NCBI GenBank assembly: GCA_023213395.1
Contig: CM041465.1
Location: 34,231,741-34,295,740, forward strand
DNA from: Cycas panzhihuaensis
Taxonomy: Eukaryota > Cycadophyta
DNA: 64,000 nucleotides
Reading direction: 5' to 3'
The stretch's first letter is position 1; each line of letters starts with the position of its first letter. Below the pieces are notes generated by a model. That model saw nothing but the letters and a program-made list of their open reading frames with translations. It was not told where the DNA came from and searched no databases. Of this stretch, positions 49,140 to 60,285 are shown piece by piece. The translations under genes and the position numbers were made by a program.

Positions 49140-49860
49140 CAACAAAGATAAAGAAGCCAAGCACAATTGGCCCCACTAGGCACTGGCTGGATTTCTTAAC
49201 TATTGTTTCAGGAATTGCTCCTCTCGTCATAATGTTCTTTTGAAACTTTGCAATGCTCACCAATCTCTTACAAAGCCACCTTAGACAACTTATCACATCC
49301 ACTGATATCAAGTTGTTCAAGCTCTGGAAGTTTATTCACAACTTCACAAAAAGCATAATCTATAATATTATTACTGTGCAAAATACGAAGACACTTTAGG
49401 GATCTGTACCTATTAGCAATATATTGCAACGTCAAATCTGTACCGTAATCATAAAGAGAAAATTCTTTGAGTCATCCACAACTGTGGTCCATAATAAGCT
49501 TAACCATTTGTTCAACATCCTCAGGACTATTAGCAAAATTAGAAGCCCAATCTCACAAATCGATACACTCCCAGCATAGAGGATCCAAAGAAGCCTTGTT
49601 CCAAGATGAACAAACCAAGGGCGTGGTCATGAACTCATCCTCGAGACTCAACTTCTGGAAAACTACAACCAATGCTTCTAGGAGCATCTCTGCCCAACAT
49701 CTAATCTCCTCCACATTATTTTCTTCCATCTCAATCACAGATAAAATTTTAGACTTCTGAGACTTGCACACCAAGTGTTTGTTAAAAATCATCTTCCTAA
49801 TAATGGGCCAAATCTTGTGATTAATGGTTGATTCAAAGCGTAGTAACTCTTACCTTGCGA
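49140..49860 (-). pseudogene. F-box/LRR gene fragment, antisense in A2
   Basis: The - strand frame 49792-49553 gives an F-box: 'MEENNVEEIRCWAEMLLEAL', 'VVVFQKLSLEDEF', 'PLVCSSWNKASLDPLCWECI', matching plant F-box/LRR proteins (pattern R-x-W-x-x-L...I-F-x-K-L...V-C-x-S-W...DPLCW). The same frame then runs, with two TGA stops (possible Arg codons), through leucine-rich repeat-like sequence 'YIANRYRSLKCLRILHSNN' and 'LPELEQLDISGCDKLSKVAL' to about 49260, after which the frame shifts and decays. F-box proteins select targets for SCF ubiquitin ligases. Upstream at 49847-49855 is a splice-donor-like AAG|GTAAGAG. A2 lies in the opposite orientation. Family well recognised; member unknown. Confidence 0.75.
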
Positions 49861-51474
49861 TTCATAAATTTCTTCAAAACATATCGAACTACGAATCTTT
49901 CCATTTCGCCATAACCAGAAGCTTGAAAGCTCGAACCCAAACCCTAGTTCTAGCCACAGCCATAACTATCTTCTCCATCACAAATTCTCCCTGTGCTTTT
50001 AAGAAAATTAAATAATAATTCATGGATTCTGCACTTGTAATGACCTCATTTTGGATAAACCCTCTGGCATTGTCGTTCTGGATTTCTCTTTAGCCCAAAA
50101 ATGACTTCAACCCCTCGATGCCATCTCATTCGCACCTTTGTCATTTCCATGACCCTCTGTAAATGTCTGTGTAGGTCCAGCAACTCAGTGGTGACTCGAT
50201 GGTAGCACAGTGGTGGGAGCAGCACCGTGCCAACTTTTGTTTCTTTTTCAAATATTTTTTTATATATAATTTTTATATAGTTTTTAAAAAAAATTAAATT
50301 TTATTGTATGAAAATTTAATTCTAGGGTTAAGAGGGGTGTAAGATCCCTTAGGCCTTAGCCCCTGGTCCTATACTATCCCACATGACCATTAACTTTATT
50401 TCAAAAGGGGCCAACTAAATTCTTATCATATTTTTCCTTTTATTTATTTTTTAAGTTTTTCATTTCATGTAGGGTACCTGGCAAACTTTTACTATAACTT
50501 TTTACTAGGTTATCGATTTCTAACGAAACCTATCCCATTACATCTAAAATTTTCTGAGGTATGATTTCGACTGATCTTATGCCATATTTAGAGCTGATTT
50601 GACCTAATTTCAACTAGTTTAAAGTCAATAAGTGTTTTTAAATCCTTTTAAACTAGTTTCACAAAATTCCTTTTTTTATAAGATTATATTTTATCACTAA
50701 AAGAGTATTTTTATCTGGATCTATTCTCTAGTCATCTATTATTAGAAAACTTTATCACTATCTATTTATTTTATTTTTTAGGATTTATTTTAATCATTAT
50801 TTTAATCGATAAAAGTGACACTTTAGCATTTTTTTAAACATTTTAACATAAAAGTACTTGGTGCTATTTCTATCATAACGTTTCTATTTTACATCAGAAT
50901 TTAAATCTGTCAGTTTCATTGGGAAACTGAATCACTCCTCTTCAAATTGACACTATTATTTATAAGTTCTAAAGTATTTTTGCTAATTTTTAAAGCCATC
51001 AAAGTTGAGCTCCATAATAGCCTCTAATTTGTCATTATTGCATATTTACATATATTATTTCTCAATTTTTTTCAACTGAAAATATATTAAGTAGCCCTCT
51101 AAACTATATGTAACCTTTTTTATCATTCTATAAATTTTTTACTAGTATTTTTATAATATTTTGAGCCCCAGGCTTCCATTAAGCCTTAAAAGGAGGACTA
51201 TATCTTTTGTTCATTAAAATATTGACTTGTAGGAATCTGTTTTCAAAACGGTTAGTTCCATTGAATAGTTTTCTCATTGATCTTCATATTGGTATAATTT
51301 CACCTTATTCTGACATTGTTTAGTATAACTTTAAAGCTACTAAACTTGAGCATTTAAGATACGTCACATTTGTTGATTTATTGAGTTCTTTGACTTGGTA
51401 AAAGCATATTCCTTTTATGTACTAAAATTTTCTATAAATTGGCATTCAATTTTAATAAAGTATAATTTCCTATA
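49861..51474 (+). other. A2 leader, right part; nothing recognised
   Basis: 49861-50230 is more GC-balanced and could be the upstream part of the F-box locus. From 50230 to 51474 it is AT-rich, with no gene, repeat array or RNA gene that I can see. Confidence 0.5.
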
Positions 51475-52140
51475 TTTGATGGCCATAATTTTTCACAATA
51501 GCATAGAACAATGCAAAATTATTTTATTACACATGATCTTTGGAGTTACCTATAAGATGAACATGATCTTAATATTAAAAAAAACTTTAGAAAAGACAAT
51601 GAAGTCTTAGGGATATTATTTTACACTATAGATGATAATGTGTTTTCTAAAGTTTATGAATTAACAACTTCCAAATCCATATGGGACATATTAGTTTTTA
51701 TTTATGGGGGAGATACCCTTAATGAATTTAACATTGATATTGTTAAGCATGTGAGACATATGTCAGAGTAGGTGGATTATAATGAAAAGACTAAGAAAAA
51801 TTCAAATCAAATGCATAATCATCTTATTGCATAAGAACTTGATCCTCAATTTGAGGGGGAGAAATATGATGATATGATAGTTGCTCACAACATAAAGACT
51901 TCAAAATACAAAGTTAAAGTTCTAGTTGATAAAGTCAAAGTTGCAACCACACCTCCACATTTGAATCAAGCTTCATTTAATTGTAGAGTTTTTGCACCAC
52001 TCAATGGCAAAGACACACATATTACTAAAAGGATGAAGGAAGTTAGAAGTGATCAAGTTACAAAATAAATTTTTAAAGTTTTTTTCAAGTACAAAATTCA
52101 TAAGTTTAAAGAGAAGATAAAGTTGTTTATAATGACCATT
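51475..52140 (+). pseudogene. A2 gag
   Basis: Starts at 'FDGHNFS' (51475). It reads 'MQNYFITHDLWSYL', 'KDNEVLGILFYTIDDNVFSK', 'TTSKSIWDILVFIYGGD' and an open stretch at 51874-52068 ending 'RMKEVRSDQVTK'. Compare A1: 'RDNEALALLFCSIDDNIFS', 'TTSKSVWNTLELIYGGD'. It is about 220 codons, the UBN2 core only, and the purine tract follows within about 70 bases of the last readable codons. Some frameshifts near 51.5 kb and several stops. Confidence 0.78.
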
Positions 52141-52151
52141 AAGGGGGAGAA
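52141..52151 (+). other. A2 polypurine tract
   Basis: AAGGGGGAGAA directly before the 3' LTR. Confidence 0.85.
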
Positions 52152-52533
52152 TGTTGGGGTTAATGATCATCACCCCACTCCCACCTTTTAACCAGGAGTG
52201 CACACCTCACTCCTACCAATTTACATATGTGGGTGCTCACATGTGAAGGTAAGTGTAAGGTAAGGTTAAGTTGATTTGAGTTAATTTGAGTTAAGTTAAG
52301 TTATATTTTATTATTGTTTGAATTTTAGGGGTTGAGGAGTTTCCCTCCTCCCCCAAACTATATATTTGGAGGGGTGTGTAAACCTGGTGTCTTTAGAGAC
52401 TGCCTATAATTTAGACATTTGTAATGCCCTCTCTCAAAGATGGATTGAATACAAAAGATTTTCTATTTATGTAATAATGTATTGATTATGTGTTTATGTT
52501 CTGCCTTATTCTCCATCATTTATTTTTATTACA
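52152..52533 (+). repeat. A2 3' LTR
   Basis: 382 bases, TGTTGGGGTTAATGATC...TTTTTATTACA, paired with 32698-33069. It has an extra TTGAGTTAA unit near its middle (about 52280). Confidence 0.92.
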
Positions 52534-53880
52534 TGTGGATCCTTCTCCATCTTCTCTCATCCTAGTATCTTGGTCTGATCATGATTATAGTGTAAATCAT
52601 CAAGAGTTTAACTAAGTTTTTTCTTCAATTTAAGAGTTCGTTAATAGGCCTAATTTCTTTTCTCATATTTCTTCAATCATGGAGTTTGTTCCCACTTATC
52701 CAAACTCTTTGGCTGGTCCTCTTTCACCTTTCACACCTCTCTCTACATCTACTTTCCATACTAAAAACCTTCTCATCAATTTCTTACATTTGGACCATTT
52801 TGAAAATGACGAGGTGCTCAAAGAGCATCTAGTAGGTTCATCTCCTAGTCTCCTTGATGGACATCATAAGTTAGATTTTTCAAAAGTTATAATTAGTCAT
52901 TCTTGACCCCAAGAGTCTATTTCTTTAATAGAGCCTACCCCTCCTCACTTTGAGGAAGGAAATACGATGCTTATAGAACAAACCATTGATATAGATTTAG
53001 AGATGGAGGATATTCCTAGAATTATTAAGTTAGGAGCTAGTTGTACTCCTCGAAAGATCTCCCAGTTTAAGGATCTCGTTCATGAGTTCTGCTTAGTTTT
53101 TACGTGGGATTATAAAGATATGCAAGGCCTTGACTCCTAAATTATTGAATATAATATTATGACAATTTTTGACATAAAATATAAGTAGCAAAAATAATGT
53201 CCTATCCACCCATACCTCTCCCTTGCCATTAAATAGGAAGTGGAAAAGCTATTAGGAGTTGAATTTATTGATAGTGTTGATTATTCTCAATAGGTTTCTA
53301 ACATATTTCCTGTAGCAAAGAAGAATGGGTCAATTCAAATTTGCATCAACTTTCATGACATTAATGATGTGTGTCCTAAGGATAATTTTCCTCTCCCTTT
53401 TTTGGACTAGATTTGGGACCAGACCGTCAGTTTTAAGGTAATGTCCCTTATGGATAGCTTTTTAGGATATAATCAAATTTCTATTACACCCTGTAACTGA
53501 CACAAGATTGCTTTTACCACTCCTTATGGCACCTTTATTTATAAAGTCATGCTATTTGGATTGAAAAATGTTAGTGTGATATATCAAAGAACTATAGTCC
53601 ATATTTTCCATGACTTGTAATATTATTATTATATATTTAGATGATATGCTTGCCCTTTCACACAAAAGATCTAATCATTTATGTGACCTAAGAATAAATT
53701 TTAAAAGGTATAAGAAATATCACTTATGCCTTAATCCTTCTAAATGTGTTTTTACTATTACATTAGGAAATATGTTAGGAAACATCATTTTTCAAGACAA
53801 GATTAGAATTGATCCTGAAAAGATCGAGGCAATTATCCAAATGTCTCCTCTTAAGAGATAAAAGCAAATTAAATCTTTCT
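52534..53880 (+). pseudogene. D protease-RT link and reverse transcriptase
   Basis: The link reads 'FENDEVLKEHLVGSSPSLL' (52799) and 'PPHFEEGNTM'. RT begins with 'FTWDYKDMQGLDS' (53100), then 'FPVAKKNGSIQICINFHDIN', 'CPKDNFPLPFLD', 'MDSFLGYNQI', 'AFTTPYGTFIYKVMLFGLKN', the catalytic 'IIYLDDMLALSHKR' (YLDD kept, 53630) and 'RIDPEKIEAI'. One frameshift lies near 53620, others after 53690. Stops are mainly TAG. It is the only full RT of the D/E family in the window. Confidence 0.88.
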
Positions 53881-54440
53881 AGGTAGACTTGGTTTCTTAA
53901 GATGTTTCATTGCTAATTTCACCTTAGATGCTAATCCTATCACTAATATTTTAAAGAAAGATGTTGAATTGTGATGGACTCCTCAAGTTCAAGAGTCCTT
54001 TGATAAGTTGAAGCAAGCTTTGGTTTCAACCCCAATTCTTACTCCACCAGGGTTTGACAAACCATTCATTTTATACACTTTAGATATAGAGGAATCACTA
54101 GTAAGGATGCTAATACAAGAGGATAATTTTAATAAAGAAAGAGTTATCTATTTCATTAGTAGGACCCTTGTGGCAACTAAGATTTACTACCATTTTCCTA
54201 GAAAAGAGTGCCTCACTTTAGTTTTTGCTACTAAGAAGCTGTGTCACTACCTCCTCAAAAATATGGTCTACCTCATTATTCAATCAGATCCTATAAGATA
54301 TTTCCTTACCAAGTCTAACCTTATTAGCTGATTAGGTAAGTGGTCTTTATTACTTCAAGAGTTTGATTTACAAGTGGTTAATTATAAATCTAAGAAAGGC
54401 ATGATTATACTGGAGATCATGGATGACCCCCCTCTCCCTA
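53881..54440 (+). pseudogene. D first RNase H (gypsy type)
   Basis: Open over 54008-54331: 'LKQALVSTPILTPPGFDKPF', 'LYTLDIEESLVRMLIQED' (relatives have Y-x-A-x-x-x-x-x-x-A-x-L; the catalytic Asp is shifted or lost), 'RVIYFISRTL', 'FPRKECLTLVFATKKLCHYL'. It is followed by 'QEFDLQVVNYKSKKG', which closes the domain. Confidence 0.85.
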
Positions 54441-54639
54441 ATCTTGCTAGTTAACATATTGATGATTCCCTCCCAGATGAACATATCTTCCATATCTAGG
54501 GCATCCCTTTTGATGATCCATGGTATGGAGAGATCAGATTATGTCTTCATGATTAATCTTTTCCTTCTCTTACTACTTCAAAGAAGAGAAGATAAATCTG
54601 AGCTATTGCAAGGTAATACATTCTACTTGATGACATTCT

Positions 54640-55770
54640 TTATAAGCATTCTTTCGATGGAATCCTGCTAAGATGTCTCTCACTTAATGAATTATTAGTT
54701 GCCTTGATAGAATCCCATGAAGGAATATATGGTGGGTGCTTTAGTGGTCAATCAATGGCCCAACATATTCTTTGTATGAGCTATTATTGGCCTATCGTAT
54801 TTAAAGATACCCACTTTTACATTCAAAAGTGCTAGAAATATCAATCTGATACAACTTTGATACATAAACCTACACAAGAAATGAAATCAATAGTTTCACC
54901 TTGGCCTTTTTTTGAATGGGGTCTCGATCTCATTAGTCAGATTTTTCTAGCATCATCTAATGAGCATAAATTTATCCTAACTACAACTGAATATTTTATG
55001 AAGTGGAGTGAAGCTATCCCATTAGTCTCTACTACTAGAAAAGTTGTTGTTGCATTCATGTTTTAGTATATTATTTGTAGGTTTGGGATACTAGATATTA
55101 TTGTTACTAACAATGGGACTTTATTCTATGATCCCTACATTAGTGAGTTATGTAATAAATTTCATATCACTCATAGGTTATTCAACCCTTATCATCCTTA
55201 GGCAAATGGCTAGGTGAAAGCTTTCAATAAGATTTTAGCTAAGATTCTAGCTAAGACAGTTGCTTCCTCTCACAGGGATTGGCACTCCCAGTTATTTTTG
55301 GCATTATGGGCCTATAGGACCTTCATTAGGAATGCTATGGGTATGACACTATTTTCCCTTGTTTATAGTGTCGAAGTCATCCTTCCATTAGAGGCTAAAA
55401 TTCCTTCCTTACGTATCTTGTTAAAGAAGTTTACTGATGATTAGTTTTAAAGGGAAGAACACCTCTTGGAACTTGAGAAATTAGATAAGACTTGCTTATA
55501 AGCGTTGCAAAATAATATGGAATTCAAGGCTAGGGTTCAAGTTGCACTTGATAGGTAACTTAAACCCTGAAAGTTCAATGTTGGTGATAAAGTCTTAAAG
55601 TTAGAATATTTACATGATAAGCAATGTAAATTTTCTCCTAAATGGACAGGACCCTTTCTAGTAATTGAAGATTTGATTAATAGAGCTTATCAAATTTTGA
55701 CGTTAGAAGGATTAGAATTTAAAAGGCCTGTTAATTCTCAATCTTTAAGAAAATTTTATACCTAGTAGCA
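54640..55770 (+). pseudogene. D integrase
   Basis: Zinc-binding part: 'SHEGIYGGCFSGQSMAQHIL' (about 54713) with 'YYWP' and 'CQK'-like C-x-x-x. Core: 'WPFFEWGLDLISQI' (first Asp, 54900), 'DIIVTNNGTLFYDP' (relatives VTDNGTQF: second Asp is Asn), 'NGQ'-region reading 'VKAFNKILAKIL' (relatives VEAFNK: Glu is Lys). Both changes are G-to-A. 'GMTLFSLVYSVEVILPLEAK' is open (55214-55444). C-terminus 'FSPKWTGPFLVIED' and 'LTLEGLEFKRPVN', aligned with E at 41.4 kb. Confidence 0.88.
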
Positions 55771-56767
55771 TGCATTCATCCCCTCCATAATGAGGATAAA
55801 CTACAACTCCAAAGCTTTTTCCTTTGCCTAATGAGCTAAAACTATGGGCAAACTCCTCTTCTTTTTTATTTTGCCTTACTTTTTACTAAGTGTTGTTATG
55901 CTTTTACGATAGATCCTACTCATGATCGTGTAAGTATTTTACTCTTTCCAGCATCTTCATTGATTGTAAGCTTTCTATCACCATACTTTGATCTTGTTCT
56001 CTTTTGAGTTCTATACTCAAAGAAGAATTTGGGCCCCTAGCTCTACTATATTTTCATCCTGGAAAGAGAAACACTTTTGTCAACCTCAGGTATTTAGTCA
56101 TTGGTTTAGATCATATTTTTAGCCACTAGTTTATTACCTTAAAGCTTTCTTTTTGGTCATATATCACCTATTATTTTTGTTTGTTTTCATTATCCTTGGT
56201 TTACTCTATTTATCTCCTAAAGTAGATACTTATTCTACTGTCTTCCCTTCACGTTTGGAGAGACTATGATTTTTATCTCCTCTTTTCTTATGGTTCAATC
56301 CTTAAGAAGATTAGTCCTTTTTATTTTAGATTTTATTAAAAAGGATAAATCCTTACTATGTTGAGTAAAAGCATTCATAGGTGTATGATTATGATACCTT
56401 TTTTGTAAAAAAGTAGAAGTGGAAGTTTTAAAAAAGAGGTGAAAAAAAGTATATTATTATTATCCTCTTGCAATCTGGGGCAAGTTGCATGATGACTTTA
56501 TCCCTACCTATCTATCTATAGGTTGGGTTCATTTAGATGAGTCATTTAGGATTTTCAGATCTAGCTATTTGGTTCCATCATGACCTTAGTTATGATGGAA
56601 CCCTACTTGATACCTTATTAGTTTTGATCATAATCATCCTACTTATGATTCTTCTATTTTCTTCACCATAGTGAGAGATTTGCATTTATTACTATCTCCT
56701 TATTAATTGATTCCTACACCTTCTTTTATTAATCATACAATTTCTAAATATTAATCTTATTATTCTC
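55771..56767 (+). other. D spacer between integrase and the second RNase H
   Basis: About 1 kb, T-rich on this strand, with no gene recognised. Confidence 0.6.
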
Positions 56768-57172
56768 ATGGCATTAAGTATCTTTACCGGTGGAGGTAAT
56801 AGGAGAAATGTAGGATCGTCTGCTTTTACTTGGGTGATTTATGACCAATTAGGAAATCCCTTCCTTTCCATGGGGTCTTTTATACTTAGGGAAACTAATA
56901 ATGAAGTTGAATATCTTGTTATTATAGGAGCCTTATCAGATGTTTCCCACTTTTACTTCAGACCTATTACTATATATACTAACTCTCAAGTTGTAGTTTA
57001 TCAATTAGTTGGGATGTATTGGGTTCATTCCCCACGACTCCTTCTCTTACATCATTAGGCTTTATTATTATTATTCATATTTGCTTTAGTTACCATTTAG
57101 CATATACCTCATTCTCTTAATCTTGAAGCTGATACTCTTGTTTCCTCTATCCTTGATGATTATTTTGGTTGA
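56768..57172 (+). pseudogene. D second RNase H, active site lost
   Basis: 'MALSIFTGGGNRRNVGSSAF' aligns with 'MSVYIFTDGGSRGNPGPSAA' of E: the first catalytic Asp is Gly. 'NNEVEYLVIIGALSDVS' keeps the Glu. 'TIYTNSQVVVYQL' has Asn for the next Asp (E: FCDSQVVV). The same frame continues over two TAG stops to 'HIPHSLNLEADTLVSSI' and the stop at 57170-57172. The reading frame is otherwise collinear with E. It lies 1 kb after integrase, before the antisense gene. Confidence 0.8.
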
Positions 57173-57989
57173 CTTTCTTCTTTTTTATTGGGGGCACTAC
57201 ACTCTAGAACGAGTATAAACTACCACTCCATGATGACTATAAACTATTGGTTTGAGAAAGTATAAATTTAAGTAGTTAGAAGATTAAGACGATAAGTAGG
57301 AGATTGACATGAAGTATTTGAAAGGGATAGACCCATGTGGGAATCTTGGGTCATGGAGGATCTTAATAGGGGGAAAGTCCCTAAAAGCTTCTCATCCTTG
57401 GAAGGAGACAAAGAGGAATTTAATATACTCAAATAGCTAGTTGTTTATTAAGTGATATTAGATTAATTTGGTAAATAACTTATTTTCTTCATGATATATT
57501 ATGTAAATGTAGGATATATTCTATATTTATATAATTTATCAGGAGTATGATATGAGTTATATGAGTTCCCTTTTGGGGGATTCATATCATTTAATCTTCT
57601 ACTTTTATAAACCTATAACTATTTGTTTCATATGGTTTTAAGTTTATAAAAATAAAGCAAGTAAACCTTTCACCTGTTCTCTTTTGATTTTTTTTGTTTA
57701 TCTTCTAATTTTCACTCTTTCTCATAATCTTTTCTTTCCTGAACTATTTTACTCCAGAATGAGTATAAACTATAATGTATATATTATAACAAAAATCCCA
57801 AAAAAAAAAAGAAGTATATAACTATAAAAGAACTAAAAAAGTAAAAAATGATAAAGTTATTACATGTTTCTTTGGACAATCATACTAATGAATGTATCCT
57901 ATGCTCAAATTTAAAATGGGAATAAGTGGGAAAAGGGTTTAGAGACAAGCATTCTTACATAAGTTTTTAAGAAAAATGATCATTATATA
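57173..57989 (+). other. D spacer, AT-rich
   Basis: No gene. A word 'GAGTATAAACTA' with similar surroundings occurs at 57219 and 57760. Confidence 0.5.
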
Positions 57990-59720
57990 CTCATGATACA
58001 TATTGAGGCTCATAAAATACCTCCCTATCTCCCTTCTATCTCCCTATACAATATGTGATACACTTATCTCTGAGATCCCTAATGGGATCCCTCTAGGACA
58101 TCTAGATCTGCTCTCTCCCTCCTGCCTAAAGTCTCCCAACGTATGGACTCACCATGAGGTGGAAAGTGGGGTTGTCCCTACTAAATTGTGGCACTTTCCG
58201 ATGGAGTGTATCGCACTCCTACCTTAGCTAATGCCATCCTCTTAAGTGTCATCTCTTGTCCTTACCTACCTTAAGCTCTAGCTTTCGCATCCTCAATTAT
58301 GCCCTCATTTCCATGTAGATATCTTGAGCTGGAAGTGTATGGTTATAATAATTGATGTGATGTCCCAACAGTCTGTGATCCACTACATTTCATGTTGGTG
58401 CCTCTTCTGATGCTAGAATATAGGGGTATATCACCTTTAGTGTCCTCTACACCTCCCTCAAGGTCACCATCTCATCATTTGCCTAATAAAAATGTGCAAT
58501 CTGTGATAACTTCCTTAGAAGAAAAAACCTTAAAAAATAAAGAAGTATGATGTAATGTAAGAAATAAATCAACAACATACCTGGCAATCCTCCTCCTCCT
58601 ACTAGCTCTACTCTTAGTACTTCCTCTACTGGTGCTACCTTTGATCCCTGCAGCTCATGGGGAGCCTCCTAGGTGGCCTCACCCTCTCTAGCTCCACTCC
58701 CTCCATCGTTGCCCTATCCATTCGTCGATCTTGGCTCCATGCTCTGTATGGAGCCTCCTCTCTCCTTCATAGGTACTTTACTTCTTATATCTCCTTATCC
58801 TATCTTCCCACCACCCCTATCACCTCTCTTGCCTCATCCTCCTCCATCTCACCCTCTCCCTCTCCTTCATCCAGCTGCAAGAACCTCCTTTGTTGTTGCC
58901 CTCTTTGTGGCATCCATCTCATTATCACTCCAAATTGATAGCCCTGCATAAGCATCCTCCACAAGTTTTCTCCTTATCATTCTATTGAGGACAGGGCTAT
59001 GTATAGTCCTCACTATGATAGTTGCCCTATTATGGATGATCTCATATGCCACCTGTTCATCCCCAGCTCTATTATTGTTAGTTCTCCTAGACCCCCTCTT
59101 GGTCTCATAAGTAGAACATGGTTATATAGCCAACATATCAATATAGAGCTGTATGAGAATCCACCTCTCCCCATCCTCCTAATCCTCGATAACTGGTGAC
59201 TAATGCTATCTACTATATACTGTCCCTAGTTAATCTGGATCCCCTACTCACATCTCCTTACCACTCTAGTCCATTGAGTTGGAATTCCTATAAAGTTCTA
59301 GGTTCTGGCTATCCTATAAATGATAATCAAAGCAACAATCCTTTGTACTATTAGGATTCTGTCTGCTATCCTAATAACCTCCACTAAGATCCCATGCTGG
59401 TCTATTTGATTAGTGAATCCTACCAGGTAATCACTACATACTATTTGGGACTCCTCATAAGTCACTCAGATGAGTTTGACTCACTCCCCATTCTAGCTGA
59501 TCCCTAGGATCCTCCCCACATTCCTCATAGTAATCTGAATCTCCCTAATAACTTGTACTAAAAATATGTTGTACCTTAGGACCCAACAACTGATGAAATC
59601 ATGCAAAATCTCATGCTCCATGATAAGTTGGGTGGATGCACTCAACTGTAAGAGGCCACGTACCCTTAGAATCCCCTATCTTACCTCATCCAATTGGGTC
59701 ATGAGCTCCTTGATGGCCAT
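57990..59720 (-). pseudogene. D antisense gene: plant-mobile-domain-like, with one intron
   Basis: The - strand from ATG 59718-59720 reads 'MAIKELMTQLDEVR', 'GILRVRGLLQLSASTQLIME', 'HEILHDFISCWVLRYNIFLV', 'REIQITMRNVGRILGI', then 'VTYEESQIVCSDYLVGFTNQ'. It aligns with the domain in E and fits the plant mobile domain pattern. A reading of about 200 codons is broken only by TAG/TGA stops that could be Gln, Arg or Trp. Exon 1 ends in a Gly/Arg/Glu-rich stretch. An intron is inferred at 58483-58580. Exon 2 starts 'NDEMVTLREV', matching E. The 3' end near 57990 is estimated. Role unknown; it may be a domesticated or captured transposase-like gene. Confidence 0.65.
58483..58580 (-). other. Inferred intron of the D antisense gene
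   Basis: On the - strand: donor CAG|GTATGTTG, acceptor TTTTTATTAG|GC, 98 bases; same place and nearly the same length as in E (101 bases). Confidence 0.6.
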
Positions 59721-60285
59721 TCCATTATTTTATCACGTCTCCAATCTCTCTAGGGCCTACATCAGATCATTTAAATCATGTCAGTTTCACTATTTCTTTT
59801 TACAAAATTTAATTTTTAGAGTTTAATTTAGCAAAAGTCTAAAAGTGTGGCTAGGTAACTATAAATGTGATTTCATAGTAAGAAAATATGACTTCACAAT
59901 AAAAAACACAATTTTCTATGATGGTCCCAGATTATAAAGTTGTATTTTTAACTCTGTAATCACATTTTTTGCTGACTAACCATGTTTTTAGTACAATAGT
60001 CATGGTTTTCACACTATAACATTGTATTTTTGGCTAAAAAATAAAAAATATATATACTTTTAACTTATCAGATATCTAGCTCTCTACTCCATCCTAATGA
60101 TGATGATCCCCTAGGGCCAGTCCTTAATTAGAATGGGCTCCTAAATGCCTTGAAAATAAGAAGAATAGCCTTTAATGCTTGACTATGTTCATTATAGCTC
60201 ATCTTCCCTTTGGAGATATGATCTATTACCTTAGGTCCTTCCTTTTACACTAATTTTTAGTATTTATCTCTCAAGGAACTATGCT
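59721..60285 (+). other. D, upstream of the antisense gene; nothing recognised
   Basis: AT-rich; a possible promoter region for the antisense gene, but no motif is convincing. Confidence 0.4.

Larger units (their letters stand above)
32698..52533 (+). mobile_element. Gag-only LTR retrotransposon A2 (with E nested)
   Basis: LTRs at 32698-33069 and 52152-52533, a primer site two bases after the first LTR, a leader of about 4.5 kb split by E (34167-48332), a gag at 51475-52140 and a purine tract at the 3' LTR. Without E it is about 5.7 kb. No pol is present. The leader holds an antisense F-box/LRR gene fragment. It is inserted between protease and RT of D and flanked by an unusually long repeat of about 25 bases. 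Confidence 0.8.

Noticed and set aside
57191-57205. TTGGGGGCAC-TACACTC as the purine tract and start of the D 3' LTR
   Set aside because: It would give an LTR of 6.5 kb. CAAGGGGGTAAA-TGTTTCAC at 61313-61325 fits the ends and LTR length of relative E much better.
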